Shown here piece by piece: positions 48,199-59,989 of a stretch of 64,000 bases of DNA (position 1 is its first letter; every line of letters starts with the position of its first letter). The translations under genes were made by a program, and so were the position numbers. Source of the DNA: Isoetes taiwanensis (taxonomy: Eukaryota; Streptophyta; Lycopodiopsida; Isoetales; Isoetaceae); contig JAJEKV010000035.1 in assembly GCA_021234155.1 (NCBI GenBank), positions 806,001 through 870,000 on the forward strand. The letters run 5' to 3'. The notes beneath the pieces were generated by a model. It did no database searches, was not told the origin of the DNA, and saw only the letters and a list, made by a program, of their open reading frames with translations.

Positions 48199-48974
48199 TT
48201 AGGCAATTTTTAGTTTCATTAAGCAGCGTTTGGATTCGTCTGAAGAAAAATTCAAACTAGGAGACTCGCTAAATTGCAAAGCGACGTCGTATCCGTGTTG
48301 GTCAGCAATCAAGACAGATTTCATCTCTTGGTCTGCCAAATGCTTACCTTCTTCCACCATCTGCAGCATGTCGTCCGGAATAGCGACCCCCAACATAGCA
48401 AGACGTCCATGAGGAATCCCAATCAAAACCGCAGGTCCACAGCGTAAACAAACTCGGGTAATAATGCCGATAGGGTCGCTCAAAGGAGGGTAGAGACGGC
48501 GGCTTCGTTCTCACGAATATCTTGTTGAAGGTGCTCAAGTTGGGTCTGAGCCCGACAATTCTTTGGAGCATTGATGTCACGAGTGCTTAGGTGTATTTGC
48601 TGTGAAGCTTATGCAATAATTAAATTATAATCGAGGGCGGAAGCGGGGCCAGACGAGGCATGGCGAGGCCCGGGAGAGGCATCTTGTGAGGAGAAAAGAG
48701 GAGCCAAGCCCGAGGTGGGAAGAAGAGGCTGGCCCGGCATCGCGAGAAGAGAAGGCTTATGAGCCGATGGGGACAAAAGAAAAAATAGATGATCTTGGGG
48801 CGGGGGGTGATGGAAGAAGTGAAGGGGGTGTCCAAAGAGTGGGGCTCCGGTGAAGAGAGAGAAGCTTGGCGTTGGCCCGGCGAGAACCCACGGCGGCGGC
48901 GAGTGGGGAGAAAGCGGGCTGAGGTAGGAGAGTTGGAGGTGCTACCGCTATGGGCCGGTGCTCGACTCAATGAC
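48199..48974 (-). pseudogene. gag-like protein, copy B
   Basis: The central part ('GRLAMLGVAIPDDMLQMVEE' through 'SSDESKR', 48,410-48,230) is identical in protein to copy A. The zinc knuckle downstream is destroyed at about 48,060-48,120: the plus strand reads 'aacaatttagtgatg' where copy A has 'aacaattttcagcagt'. The N-terminal P/S/A-rich part (48,974 to about 48,620) keeps its splice acceptor but is frame-broken. Confidence 0.55.
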
Positions 48975-50932
48975 CTGAAAAAATGAAGCACATTAAAGGG
49001 ACAAACAATGGCAAGAAGAATGTCTTGGAAGCCCGAAAGCGAAAAAAAGGTAAATACGACAAAAAGTCAAGCCCCCATGACAGCCCGAGTCAAGTTTGTA
49101 GAGGCAGCGGCGCCCAAGCGGGGCGACCCAATAAGGACAATGCCAAAAAAAAAAAAAAATCCATTATATGAAAACCCAGCGATAAAAGCGGGAGAAACCA
49201 ACAACAAGAAAGAGAATGCGGAAACACGAATGAGGAGAAGCCAAAGGCGAGGAATAACGATAGGTGAAAGTGGCACCAACAATGAATCAAGTTGTCGTAA
49301 TAATGCAAAAGAATAGCGAGAATGAGGGAGGGCAGGGTCCTAAAGAACCGCGGGATAACAACATGTCACAGCACAACCAAGAGTTACCCCATATCACCAT
49401 AACTAACAGCACATAGGCAGGAACCCCTAGAAAAGGCCAACCTTTATGGAAAATAAAGAAAAAGGGGGAAAACATCATAGAGGTAACAACGTCAAGACCA
49501 TAACCATAAAAACAAAAACCAAACCATATTAATGCCTATGATTCATAAATGAGGGCGCCATCTAGAAAAAACCCAAGTTGCCAATGATGATGAATAAACC
49601 CAATGCATAGGTTCTAACATGAAGAAGAAAAAAGGCAAACCATGGGAGGGTAGAGTATTCATAAGCGACAAAGTGCAACTCCGCATATGGGGACAATATA
49701 TCCACAAAAACAAACTATCATATAGGCAGCGGAACCGAAACCAATACATAGGCAATAATATGAGGAAAAAGTCAAACCATTGTAGTGTATATGATGCATA
49801 AACCTTGAAAAGGCAAAGTGCAACCCCTCATAAGTTGAACAATATCCCAAAAAAAGAAGCTATCACAAAAGCAACAAAATTGAATCGAAGCCAAGACATC
49901 AACATTAAAAAGACAAAGTGCAACTCCCCATATGGGTAACAATATTCAAAAAAGAAAGCTATCACATAGTTAACAGAAGCGACCAGGTTGGTGCATTCAT
50001 GTAGAACGTGGCAAAAATTTGGGAGGGAATAAAAATAGAGACGTAAAAGGCGGTCGGGGAGGCGAAATTGGAAACAACAGAAAAGAATGGTGCAGAGCGG
50101 ACTCCACGGTCCGTCCGATAAAATCTCAAGACCAAAGGAAAAACAAATTTGGCCATGGTGGTTGGCGAAATTTACTAAGCAAGCGGAAAGGCAGCGAGCG
50201 GAGGTGGAAGGCGGAAATATGCGGGAAAAAATGTAAACAAAATGAATTACGCATGCAACACGAGAGAAGGACGGAATGCTTAATCCTAGGCGCGGCATTG
50301 GGGCCAGGCGGAGATGCAAGGCGAACACTGCGCTCCAAGGCCAAAGGAGTTCGGGCTGAGGAAAGCGCCATGGTTGTTGAGATGGAGAACAAAGTAGGAT
50401 AAGGCAAAAACCCAGAAACAAGCATGGGCTGCGGATCGAAAACAAAGGGAAGGATAAAAAGAAGCAGGATGGGGATGGGGTCGACTAGATTGAGAACAAA
50501 GGCGGGGGAAGGCAAAAAAGGCAAGCGGGGAAGGAAGGATCAGAATAGAAAGTGAGTCCGCCGGCCGGGACTGGACCGACCAACTCATAAGTTAGTAGCG
50601 ATGTGAAGGAAAACCCAAAAAGATGAAACGGAGGCGAGACAACAACAAGAACCATTACAAAAAATGATCAAGAGATAAGCCAAGCCCCAACAAAGAACCA
50701 ATGCAAAATGAGCAAACCAAAACTCCATAATGCGAAATAACAAAGCCCAACACAAAGCGGGTGACCCTAACACGGAGGATGATTAGAAGGCGGAAACAAG
50801 CTAAAAACTCCGCATGTTAGTGCTAAAGAAAAAAAGAGCCATGCGAAACCACGAGAGAAACAAAGAGAACGAAGCGATGCAGAACAAAGGTGAGAACCAA
50901 AGGCGCCAAGATGTGAAGGGAAACAAGCGTAC

Positions 50933-51040
50933 CTTCCAAAGAATGATGAGGAAACTCGCCAGGAATGTGCCCGTAGCCATGATGTGGAGGAGGAAGCCAG
51001 CAGAAAAGTTGGAGAAGAAATCCGTCGGACGAAGAGCCAT
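50933..51040 (-). CDS. first exon of YR element, copy B
   Basis: Identical in length to copy A: 36 codons from the ATG at 51,040 to a GTACGC donor after 50,933, again starting immediately after the direct repeat. The hydrophobic peptide is unchanged. Confidence 0.5.
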
Positions 51041-51162
51041 GGAAGCAACGAGAATGGAAAAGCGTCTTTTTGTGAAGAAAACGCCGATAACGGTCGAATG
51101 GAGAAAGCCTTATATAATGGCTCGTCCACGCGAATAGCGATCCGATGGCTCGGATCGATGCG
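51041..51162 (-). promoter_or_regulatory. 5' direct repeat and promoter, copy B
   Basis: Same TATA box and same abrupt end at the ATG as 6,033-6,159, shortened by a few single-base losses, several of them at CTG/CAG or CCGG sites. Confidence 0.6.
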
Positions 51163-52337
51163 ATTAAAGCGGGGATCGGATAACATCAAAATGGTGAAAT
51201 CATAATCAAAAAAGCGTCCCAATTTTTGGATTATCGAGAATTAACTCCGACGGCCAAAACATTAAAAACATTAGGAACGTAGAAGCGTATCGCTAATCCT
51301 GGCAGAGAAAATAGGCAAGAAGCGTGTTGTCCTCCGGGCATCCAAAAAACATACTCCGACCATTTAAAAGCTTGGAGAGAACCCTACTCCTGAGCATGGA
51401 GAGATTGTAATCTAGAACTTAAATTAGCATTTCTTGGCACCTTGAAATTAGAATTTCTTTTGTTCCGATGGAGAAACCTCTCTTTCTAAAGCGCAAAACG
51501 GATCAAATGAATGAAGTCCCTCGGTCCCCGACGTAATCTTCTACCTGCTATTATAGTTCCAGGAGCCACATAAGAATAGATGCTTGCAAAATAAAAAGCG
51601 TAAGAAATACCAGAGCAAGATAGAGATTTCGTCTACTGAGCAACATAATTAATATGAGCCTGTCATATTCAAAGAACATAGATTCTGGCCCTTGTTTTTC
51701 AATCCTGATATGTCTAAAATGTCCTCAGCTGACTTTATGGTGTTGAAATATAAAGCAGAGTCTTCAACTGATTTAGGAGGAATCCAGAAAGAAAGCTACG
51801 TTAGTGGCGGAGTCCATAAGCTGAAATTTGCATAGTCAAGCTAAAGACTTTCCACCCTCGAATGAAGAAATGTCAAACTAAGACTTTTGGATCAAGATTG
51901 CCGAATGGGACACAACCATAGCTAAAGACTTTCCACCCTAGAATATTGAAGTGGCAAACTAAGACTTTTGGGTCAAGATTGCTAGTGAGTCTCGCATTAT
52001 GCAACATCAGGTGCAAGCATCACTAGAAAGCCAGCAACAACTAGTAGAAAGCCAACTACAACGATGCATTTGTGTCAAAGTTCAAATCGAGTTTTCTTCG
52101 ATTCTTGCTACACTATGCCGTCGTCATCCTTGAAAATCTAGTTTTTTTAACATTACATTTCACAATTTCTAACTATGCCTTAGTTTTTCCTTCATTATCT
52201 TTAGCTAGTGTTCATTTTGACAATCTAATTAGTTTTTTCCCCTTCTTATCTTGTTCAATTCACGTGTTTCGCATGCATGTCTATCCATGGGCATGCGTGG
52301 ATAGGGCGCATCTGAAACCTCTACATCCTAATGCCCT

Positions 52338-52345
52338 TATATATA
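52338..52345 (+). promoter_or_regulatory. TATA box of terpene synthase, copy B
   Basis: TATATATA 40 bp before the ATG at 52,385, conserved with copy A. Confidence 0.5.
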
Positions 52346-52384
52346 GTATGATACGCTCTATCAAGGAGCATATCATAGATAGCT

Positions 52385-53495
52385 ATGGCTGCTAGTATTT
52401 TTCTCCACCCAAGCATAACATCTCTTGCTGCATCCCTTCCCAAGAAATCGAATACCACATTTTCCATACCGCGCGCTTCGTTGCGCATATCATCACAAGT
52501 GCAAAATCATTCTGTCGAACTTAAGATCAAGTCTAAGTTGCCTCTCAAATGTAATCCTAGAATCGACTTCATTCGCCATGAAGCACATGCTTGGCTCATG
52601 AGTTATATCACCATTCCGCAGCTTGAAACTGCTGATTTGCCCTTCCTTGTCGCGTCTATGATTTTTGCTGGGGATGTCAATATTGTCATCCACTGTGTTA
52701 AGTTCTTCATCTTCGTTGTCTTCTTAGATGACTTGATGGATAACTCTAAAGAGGTTCTCAATGAAGAATATGTTTCTCGCCAAGAAATATTTCACCATAT
52801 CATTGATGTCATGAATGGAAAAGCCTCTAAATTGCACTTAAAGTCATTTCCCATACTTCAAGGATGGAATGATATATGTCATGAATTACATGAAGACACT
52901 ACTTACTCCCTCCAATGGAAGCGTTTCATAGATGGTATGACAATGTACTTTCAAGGACTGGATGAGCATAAGCAACTTAAAGTTATTCCATCTTCTCCTA
53001 GCCCAATGCTCTCCATCTATACAAATATCCATCGAAAAGTCCTAGGAGGCCTTCCAACTTTTCCTCTGATACACATAGCTCTTGGATTGGATATAGAAGA
53101 CGATCTATGGAATGAAAAATCTTTTTAAAACCTTCACAACCTCATGATGGACCATATGATTCTTACCAATGATCTTTTCTTTCCAAGAAGATGAAGGGCT
53201 TTTATGGAATGTGGTATCCATTCTACAAGAAACATCAAATTCTAGTCTAAAGGATGCATTAGCATTGTCATGTCAAAAGGCCGAAGGGATAGAGAAAGAA
53301 TTTCATGAGCTCCATAAATTTAAGTTCTTACTTCGAGACAGGCCACTGCTACTTACGTATTTGGATATGCTAGCAGCAAATATTCCTGGACATTTGAGAT
53401 GGCTTTCTCATTCTTCTAAATATGGTATTCACAAGTGTCAGCTCATCATTAATGAGGATAACACTCCGGCTCTTCAATTGAAGTATATCGCCTAG
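52385..53495 (+). pseudogene. microbial terpene synthase-like (MTPSL) gene, copy B, nearly intact
   Basis: Terpene synthases of this class cyclise prenyl diphosphates to mono- or sesquiterpenes. The first frame (247 codons) carries an N-terminal extension of about 60 residues, Ser-rich and possibly a plastid transit peptide. The Asp-rich metal motif D115-D116-L-M-D119 ('FLDDLMDN') and the region 'IHRKVLGGLP', with an Arg expected to contact diphosphate, follow. After an in-frame TAA (53,126-53,128) the same frame continues to 'ILTND' (N-D at 53,168-53,173). The rest of the second metal motif, 'FSFQED', is in the next frame: one T is missing in a CTTTTC run. The final frame (to 53,495) includes 'LRWLSHSSKYG', typical of the C-terminus. 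Total about 370 residues, normal for the family. Both breaks are also in copy A. The NSE-type motif ends in Asp instead of Glu. No intron seen. Confidence 0.75.
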
Positions 53496-54519
53496 CATCG
53501 GTCTATTTGTTATACTCGAGAATCAAAGTAGCATAAAAGCTATGTTATTAAAATCATGGATGTTACTATTAAGCTTGTGCTTTGAAAGAATATATAGCAC
53601 AATTAACAAGGGGTTCCATGGGAATTTAAAATTGATTTGAAAATGACAATTCTTGAAAACTATAGACTATACTCCTTGTGACGTTCCACGTATTTATATG
53701 CCTTTTTAGGTATAAATACGTGACATGTCACTAAGAATAATTAATGGTGCAGTAATTATTTATAAGCTAATAAGGTTAGCTATGTTAACTCATTAGTTAT
53801 TAGGGTGGAAATCTAACCCTAAACCCTAATTCAAATTTAGGGCTTAACCTAATATTAAAAAGGCTAAAATACTAATTTAGCATTGACAGTTGGTCCAAAT
53901 CGATTGGGCAAAGGAGAGTTGCTAACTTGGGATACCTAAATTGGGATTTGCTCCAATTCGATTTGGGGGACAGTTGGAAGGAGAAGGAGCTTATTCAACC
54001 AGCAGGGCATGGAGAACCTGAGAGATGGGAGGATCTAGCTCAGATACCGATTAGTAGGCTTAGTTAGCTTGAGATTCTAGATAGAGATTAACCCTTGGTT
54101 GTTTAGATGGATGATTAATCTCTATTTCATGTTCTATTTGAGAGATGGATTGAATGTATATGTTGTGATAGTTTTCTTTCTGTTCCTTCTGTGTTGTATG
54201 AGTAAAAGGAGGGTAGAGACCTAAAGGCCATCTGGGATTAGATATGCTCCTAGCTAGAACCCCCTAAATCCCATTAGATGCGGCATGTGCACAAGAGCCC
54301 ACCTGGCTGTTGATACTATGTTGTGATTCAGCATCAAATAATGGGTATGATGGTGAAATGGCCACGCTACCAGATTCCTATAGTGTGTTAGGCTTATAGG
54401 TCACTGAAGGTGCCGGGTATGGGTCTGACACCCCCTGGGTCGCAGGATACGTGCCTATAGGGATGTCGTGGGTTCAAACAGGCGCAGTGAGCCGGCCTTT
54501 AGATTTAGGGGGTTAAGTC
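53496..54519. other. non-coding downstream of terpene synthase, copy B
   Basis: Collinear with 8,485-9,529. The 13-bp inverted repeat is spoiled by one inserted T in its right arm ('ccaattcgatttgg'). Confidence 0.5.
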
Positions 54520-57500
54520 GGATACGGATGCGGGGGCTGCTGATGCGGCACATATCCTCTAGCATGCTCGGGGGGATTTATTATGCCCGGGGAGGGGACG
54601 CCTCCCTAGCCTGCCTCATCGGACCAGGGAGATGTAACCCGGAGTAGTCTCATAAGGTGATTCCATGAGATTGCGTCTCCGAAAGGCTATAATCACGCCA
54701 TAGCATGTTCCAATCTAGAGGCATTTCTTATATGTTATATTGTCATTATATTGTTACTTGTATGATGATGGATGGACCACTCTTCATAGTGGTATATTAT
54801 TTCGTATGTGATTGCTAGGTGCTAACATGTATGTACGCTTCCATTGTGTAGGATTCCCATAGAAGGCGTGGGACGAATGACACCTCTGTGTCCTTCACCC
54901 AGTCACTTGGCCATCACAAGTGGTCCGAGTTAGACGAAGGGACTTTCCATGGTGATGTAGTTGCCATAAGAGAGGAATTTCCTGTATTTAAATGATGGGA
55001 GCATCATATAGGTTCGGGGAGCATCATAGTAGTATCAGAGCATGATTTTGGTGGACCAGATCATAGCACTGGCCATATTCTAGCTCGTTAGATTGGTTAG
55101 TTGTAGGGGACTTTAATTTAGAATAAACTATCCCAACTCTATGGGAAGCATGAGTGTTGGCCTAGTTATGGGAGAAATAAGCTAGTTAGAGATTAATGTG
55201 TGAGTTATTAGAGTAGAGTTATGTTAAGTTTGGAGAACGAGGTCTATTGTTTCCAAGGGCCATAACTTTTTCTAGGTAACTCGGACAGAGGCAATTCTTA
55301 CACCAATACGTCGGGGAGACAGTTAATTGATCAAGGAGCATAGGTGGGACGCATTAACGACATCGAATAGGCTCTAAAACCAAGGGGGCGTGATCGGCAA
55401 AATCGAGTCTTAGAAGTATCAAGATGAAACACGAAAATTCCCTATCACGCCTCCATATTTTTTCACGTATAAGAATTTCTGCCGTATAAAAATTCTGTCA
55501 TTTTTTTGCAATATAAATGTTTTTCGCCCCCTTTGGTACAGATTTGAACTCATAGCCTTCCAATTCCAACCTTAGATACTTACCACCATGCCAAGCTTCC
55601 TTGAATGTGATGTGTATGTTTCACACATTTCTTATACACATTTAGTATTTTTGTTTTCTCTGCACTACAATTCTTTGTTACTTTGTTTCTCTGCACCACA
55701 ACTCTTTTAACAAAATCATATTTTGGGGACTCGAACTCTTGCCCTCCCACCATCAAGCCAAACCCTTTACCAAAGTGATGAGCACAAAAGTATATTTTGG
55801 GAACTTGAACCTTTGACCTCTCACCATCAAGCCAAACTCTTTATCAAAGTGATAATAAGCTTCCTTTGAATGGATGCAATATCTCTGTTTTCTATAGTAA
55901 GATTTCTGTCTAGTAATCACCCTTCCCCAAACCAACGCTGTGGTGGCAACAAATTCGCTGGACTTGTGCAACCATGGAGAGGTAGGAATAACCTAAGGGT
56001 TCTTACTGTCGCTGCGGAATAATTCCTGCAACCATATCGATGGACTTTCATGCTGAGCGATGGAAAAGAACTCCTCTGAATAAGATAGAAACTTCTAAGT
56101 TGGATTCTAATACACTATCACCTTTGATATTCTTTATGCAATGGTAATAATGTCAAGTTATCGACATTCCTAACCTAGAGCTTTAAATATTTTCCCCCTA
56201 GCACATCTCGGGCATGACTTAATATATATTATATTCATGTACTTTATTTTATATCTTACTTGACTTTATATACTGGGGTTAAGTAAAATTCATAGAGACA
56301 ACCATAGGTAATGTTATTTTTCTTTAGTGTCCAAGTCTTAACTCGTCTCACTTCCCATAGAATAGCTCTCTCTTGGCCGAACTGACTAGGGACTGCCATG
56401 CAACACCCCTCTAGACCATGGGTCTAGCTTTAATCCTACCACCCTTCACTATTTCTTCTCAGGGGTCGTATTCCTTTTATGGACCACTCCCCCAGAGCAT
56501 GATACATACTCTGTAACATATAGTGATTGCTTGGGTTGAAACCCCCACAACAATGTCAATACTTCACTCTAATTTATTTAGAGTACAAGCTTTAGTATTA
56601 TTTTGTGCCAAACTTCACCGCCTATATGGCAGTGATTATTATCTCTGCCACACACCTGTCAAATTGACGATGGCCTATCCTCTTTTGGATTTGTTCTACC
56701 ATAACGGTCTAATAGCATCCAACCATTGTTGACTAGCCATTTCCTTCTAGGGTATCTAGATATGGTTGGGGCAAAGCATTTCGAACTATTACTTTAGTGC
56801 CTAAGCGTTAGTAAGTTCCATAAATAAACTTACATATTCCAAGGGTTTATGTGAATATCCCAAAGACAGTACCACTTAAGCAAGTCTCACCACTTAAGGT
56901 TCTTGGTGAATTCAATCCACCACATTGTCCTAGGAAATGAAAGTTCTTCCCTAAGCCATGCACCAAACCTTTAAGGAGCTTTTCAGCTCTTGCTGCCTTT
57001 CAAGCTGGAAATCTATCTTTGCATGTTAGGAAAGACCACCCTTCAAGTCATGACACTCATCCAAAGGTTGTGGAGGTAATAACCTTCCCATCCAGGTCGC
57101 TAAGCATCATGAACAAGGGTTCTTCATTCCTTTCCTTCTTTAATATGTTTTCTATGTCCATGGCCGATTTTCCTTATCTCGGTCCTATAATTCACCCTTC
57201 CGTTGTGACATTTATTCGAAAGGGTCACCAATCCAGTTACACCTTTAGGTATTCTTTAACCGTCTTGTGGCTCCTAAGCCGCTACTATATGCCATAGGAT
57301 ATAACAAATTATGTTCAAGCTTGCTTCCAAATCCCCCCTATGTTGTTAACCTGCATATCATTGGGGGTTAGGTTTCTCTGTCATGACGTTATGCCGTTGT
57401 TATGGCTTTGCATCTGACTTGGCATCCTCATCTAAGCCATTGTGATGCCCTACATTAGCGAATGAGTCTTTGTAAGAATCGTAACTTACCTAGACTCATC

Positions 57501-58940
57501 AGGGCGTCTGCCTTGCATTTTTCTAAACCTTCCTAAAATACCTACGTTTGATATAAGCGGGGCGATTATTTTCCTGCTACCCTAGCTTGTATCGATTTTC
57601 AAGCCCTATATATTCTAACTTACACCTCCATCTAACCCATGGGGTTCACCTCTGCCTGATCCAGGTATGGATCATGTGGGAGATCTAGTCTTCGGTGTCT
57701 ATGAAAGACACATTCGAGCTTCTAGCAGGTAAGTGCTATTCGTTACCCATCCTGAAACTGTACTATTGCACTATTCAACCCCATCATCTCGAGCTTTATT
57801 CTATTGCCCGTTGACATTTATTTCAAGTGCCAACTACACATCCTATCTTAGTATGCAACAGATTCACTGTTATTTGCACATTCTAGACATATTCCAGGCC
57901 CTTCATTGGTAAGTTTGGGGTACACTCATCTTTCTCTCCCCGTGTCACTGCATAGATTACCTCTCCAAGATGTTTATCGTATGCAAACATAGTAAGTACA
58001 TAGTAAACATACCACAATACTAGAGCTCTGCTCTAACTTAGCTAAAAGTGTAAACTTGGTTTTTCCTTGAAACAAAACCCATTGCCTATATACCTTTATG
58101 ATGTGGCCAAGCCACCGACTTCCCAAATGGACAGTGGCCAACTCTATGTTGGAGTTGTACATGTTGCCTACATTTTGATAGGGTCCCCAGGTACTTCAAC
58201 CATTCCTTTGGCACCTTATAGTACTTCAGTCCGATACACAGACCATGCTCTCCTCATGGGATTATGCCATAATTCCGAAGGTATAGATGCGAGAGATGCG
58301 GATGTGGTACGTATCATCTAGCATGTCCAGGGATCTATTATGCTCGGGGAGGGGATGCCTCTCTAACCTGCCTCATCGGACTGGGGAGATGTAACCCGGA
58401 GTAGTCTCATTTTTCCATGAGATTGCGTCTCCTGAAGGCTACTGTCATGCCATAGCATGTTTGACCCTCTTGCAAAGTGTGTGTGGGGGGGGCGGATGGA
58501 ATGGACTAACTTAGCCATTGTTCTAATGCCACCCAATGCCATGTTATATCTCCGTGCATTTGTTATCAGGAGGCCTTGGCCATTAGTCGACCCATAGAGT
58601 CACGAGGCCGGGGTAGAGCCCCCTTATTTATAACGCATTTCTTATGTTATATTGTCATTGTATTGTTACTTGTATGATGATGGATGGACCACCCTTCGTG
58701 ATGGTATATTATTTCTCGTGTGATTGCTAGGTGCTAACATGTATGTACGCTTCGTTGTATAGGATTCCCATAGAAGCCGTGGGACAAATGACACCTTCGT
58801 GTCCTTCACCCGGTCACTTGGCCATCACAAGTGGTCCGAGTTAAACGGAGGGCCTTTCCATGGTGATGTAGTAGCCATGGGAAGGGGCCCCTTCCGTATT
58901 TTTATCGATGGGAGCATCATTATAGGTTAGGAGGCGTCAC
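54520..58940 (+). mobile_element. LARD-like LTR retrotransposon, copy B
   Basis: LTRs at about 54,520-55,026 and 58,262-58,940, non-coding interior. Primer site TAGTATCAGAGC at 55,030-55,041 differs from the canonical TGGTATCAGAGC (initiator tRNA-Met) by one base. As in copy A the first LTR lacks the segment with 'cttatttataac' (about 58,465-58,635) that the second has. Confidence 0.65.
55721..55850 (-). repeat. dimeric tRNA-like sequence, copy B
   Basis: Two tRNA-like modules 72 bp apart, read on the minus strand, with B-box-like 'agttcgagtcc' and 'ggttcaagttcc'. Better preserved than in copy A. It lies within the LARD interior. Confidence 0.45.
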
Positions 58941-59184
58941 ATTCCTAAAACAATTGAATGAGTTGACATAAAAAAAACCTCAAATTTAAGATAAACTAGC
59001 AAGAGGGTAGACTTTGGAAATTAAGACTTATCAAAGTATAACAAGCTCAAACTGATGTCCTCCCCAAAGGTGAGTTATAAAATTTGAAAAAAGCGGGAAA
59101 GAATGCCAATGGATAAGAATGCCACTAAATGTATATGAACTATTCAGTTGGACAAATGTTATTGACTATATATATGGGGCTTGA

Positions 59185-59541
59185 ATGAAATGTTGTCTAT
59201 TGCTCAATGGTCCCGAGTTAGGTAAGATGTTCCTTGATATTGATACTTTTACTGCTTACCGCCTTGCTTCTCCCTTAAAGCCTGTTCTTTCTTCTACTGC
59301 TGCACCTGCCACTTTTACCTCTACTGCGACCACACATCCTACTGTTGCTCATGTGCCTTCATGTCTTCCTGTAGTGTCCTCCATGCCTATTCAATCAATC
59401 CCTTCACTTCCTGCCCAACATCAGCCATTTGATGATGAGGCACATCGTAAATTGCAAGTCATTCAAGAGACAAAAGAAAGGCGGGAAACGCTAAATGAGG
59501 GGTGGCAGCAAGTTAGTTTAAAGAAGGCGAGAACAAAATAA
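59185..59541 (+). CDS. LINE ORF1 fragment, copy B
   Basis: A 118-residue frame, Ser/Thr/Pro-rich in the middle, ending 'EGWQQVSLKKARTK'. A 'GW..V..kk' ending just upstream of an L1-type ORF2 resembles the ends of plant LINE ORF1 proteins (nucleic-acid binding). The frame is truncated at its N-terminus or begins in lost sequence. In copy A only the first part stays open. Confidence 0.45.
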   Translation: MKCCLLLNGPELGKMFLDIDTFTAYRLASPLKPVLSSTAAPATFTSTATTHPTVAHVPSCLPVVSSMPIQSIPSLPAQHQPFDDEAHRKLQVIQETKERRETLNEGWQQVSLKKARTK

Positions 59542-59581
59542 ACATGCCCATGTCACACCGCGCTCTTCTGAAGGCACACAT

Positions 59582-59750
59582 GGAAGGGTTGAGCAGAGCG
59601 AAGGCTCTTCCTTACCACCTGCGGGTCAGCATACGGAGGGAGCTATTCTAATGTGCTCTTCAATTGGGAGGGGATGAGCAAAGCGAAGGCTCTCCTTAGC
59701 GGATATTTTACACAATGGAAGGGTGGAGCAGAGAGGAGGCTCCCCTTACC
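59582..59750. repeat. three 34-bp repeats between LINE ORF1 and ORF2
   Basis: At 59,582-59,615, 59,666-59,699 and 59,717-59,750, each a form of 'gggttgagcagagcgaaggc' followed by 'tcttccttacc'. Also present, more degraded, at about 14,550-14,730. Confidence 0.6.
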
Positions 59751-59989
59751 AATTTCAAAATACAATAAACAGATCTCCCACTTGATGATCTTTCTTTGAG
59801 ATAGATGTCGAACATCATCATACATCTTGATGAACATACTATCTTGGGGCGTGAGGGGTAGCTTCTTCCCCATGTAAAGGAACAGGATCTAATTATCATC
59901 TAAGTTTTGATGGATTTGATGTCTTCAAAACACAGCAGTCTTTGTAAAGGTGGGGTCTGCAGGTGGCTGCAATTGTGGGTCCTAATTAC

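Larger units (their letters stand above)
46242..51162 (-). mobile_element. DIRS/PAT-type element, copy B
   Basis: Same organisation as 1,147-6,159. The direct repeats are at 46,242-46,366 (3') and 51,041-51,162 (5', with TTATATAAGG), both with small gaps. The leader section 49,361-50,010 is almost identical to copy A. The gag and recombinase frames are fragmented by many indels and CAG/CTG substitutions. Confidence 0.7.
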
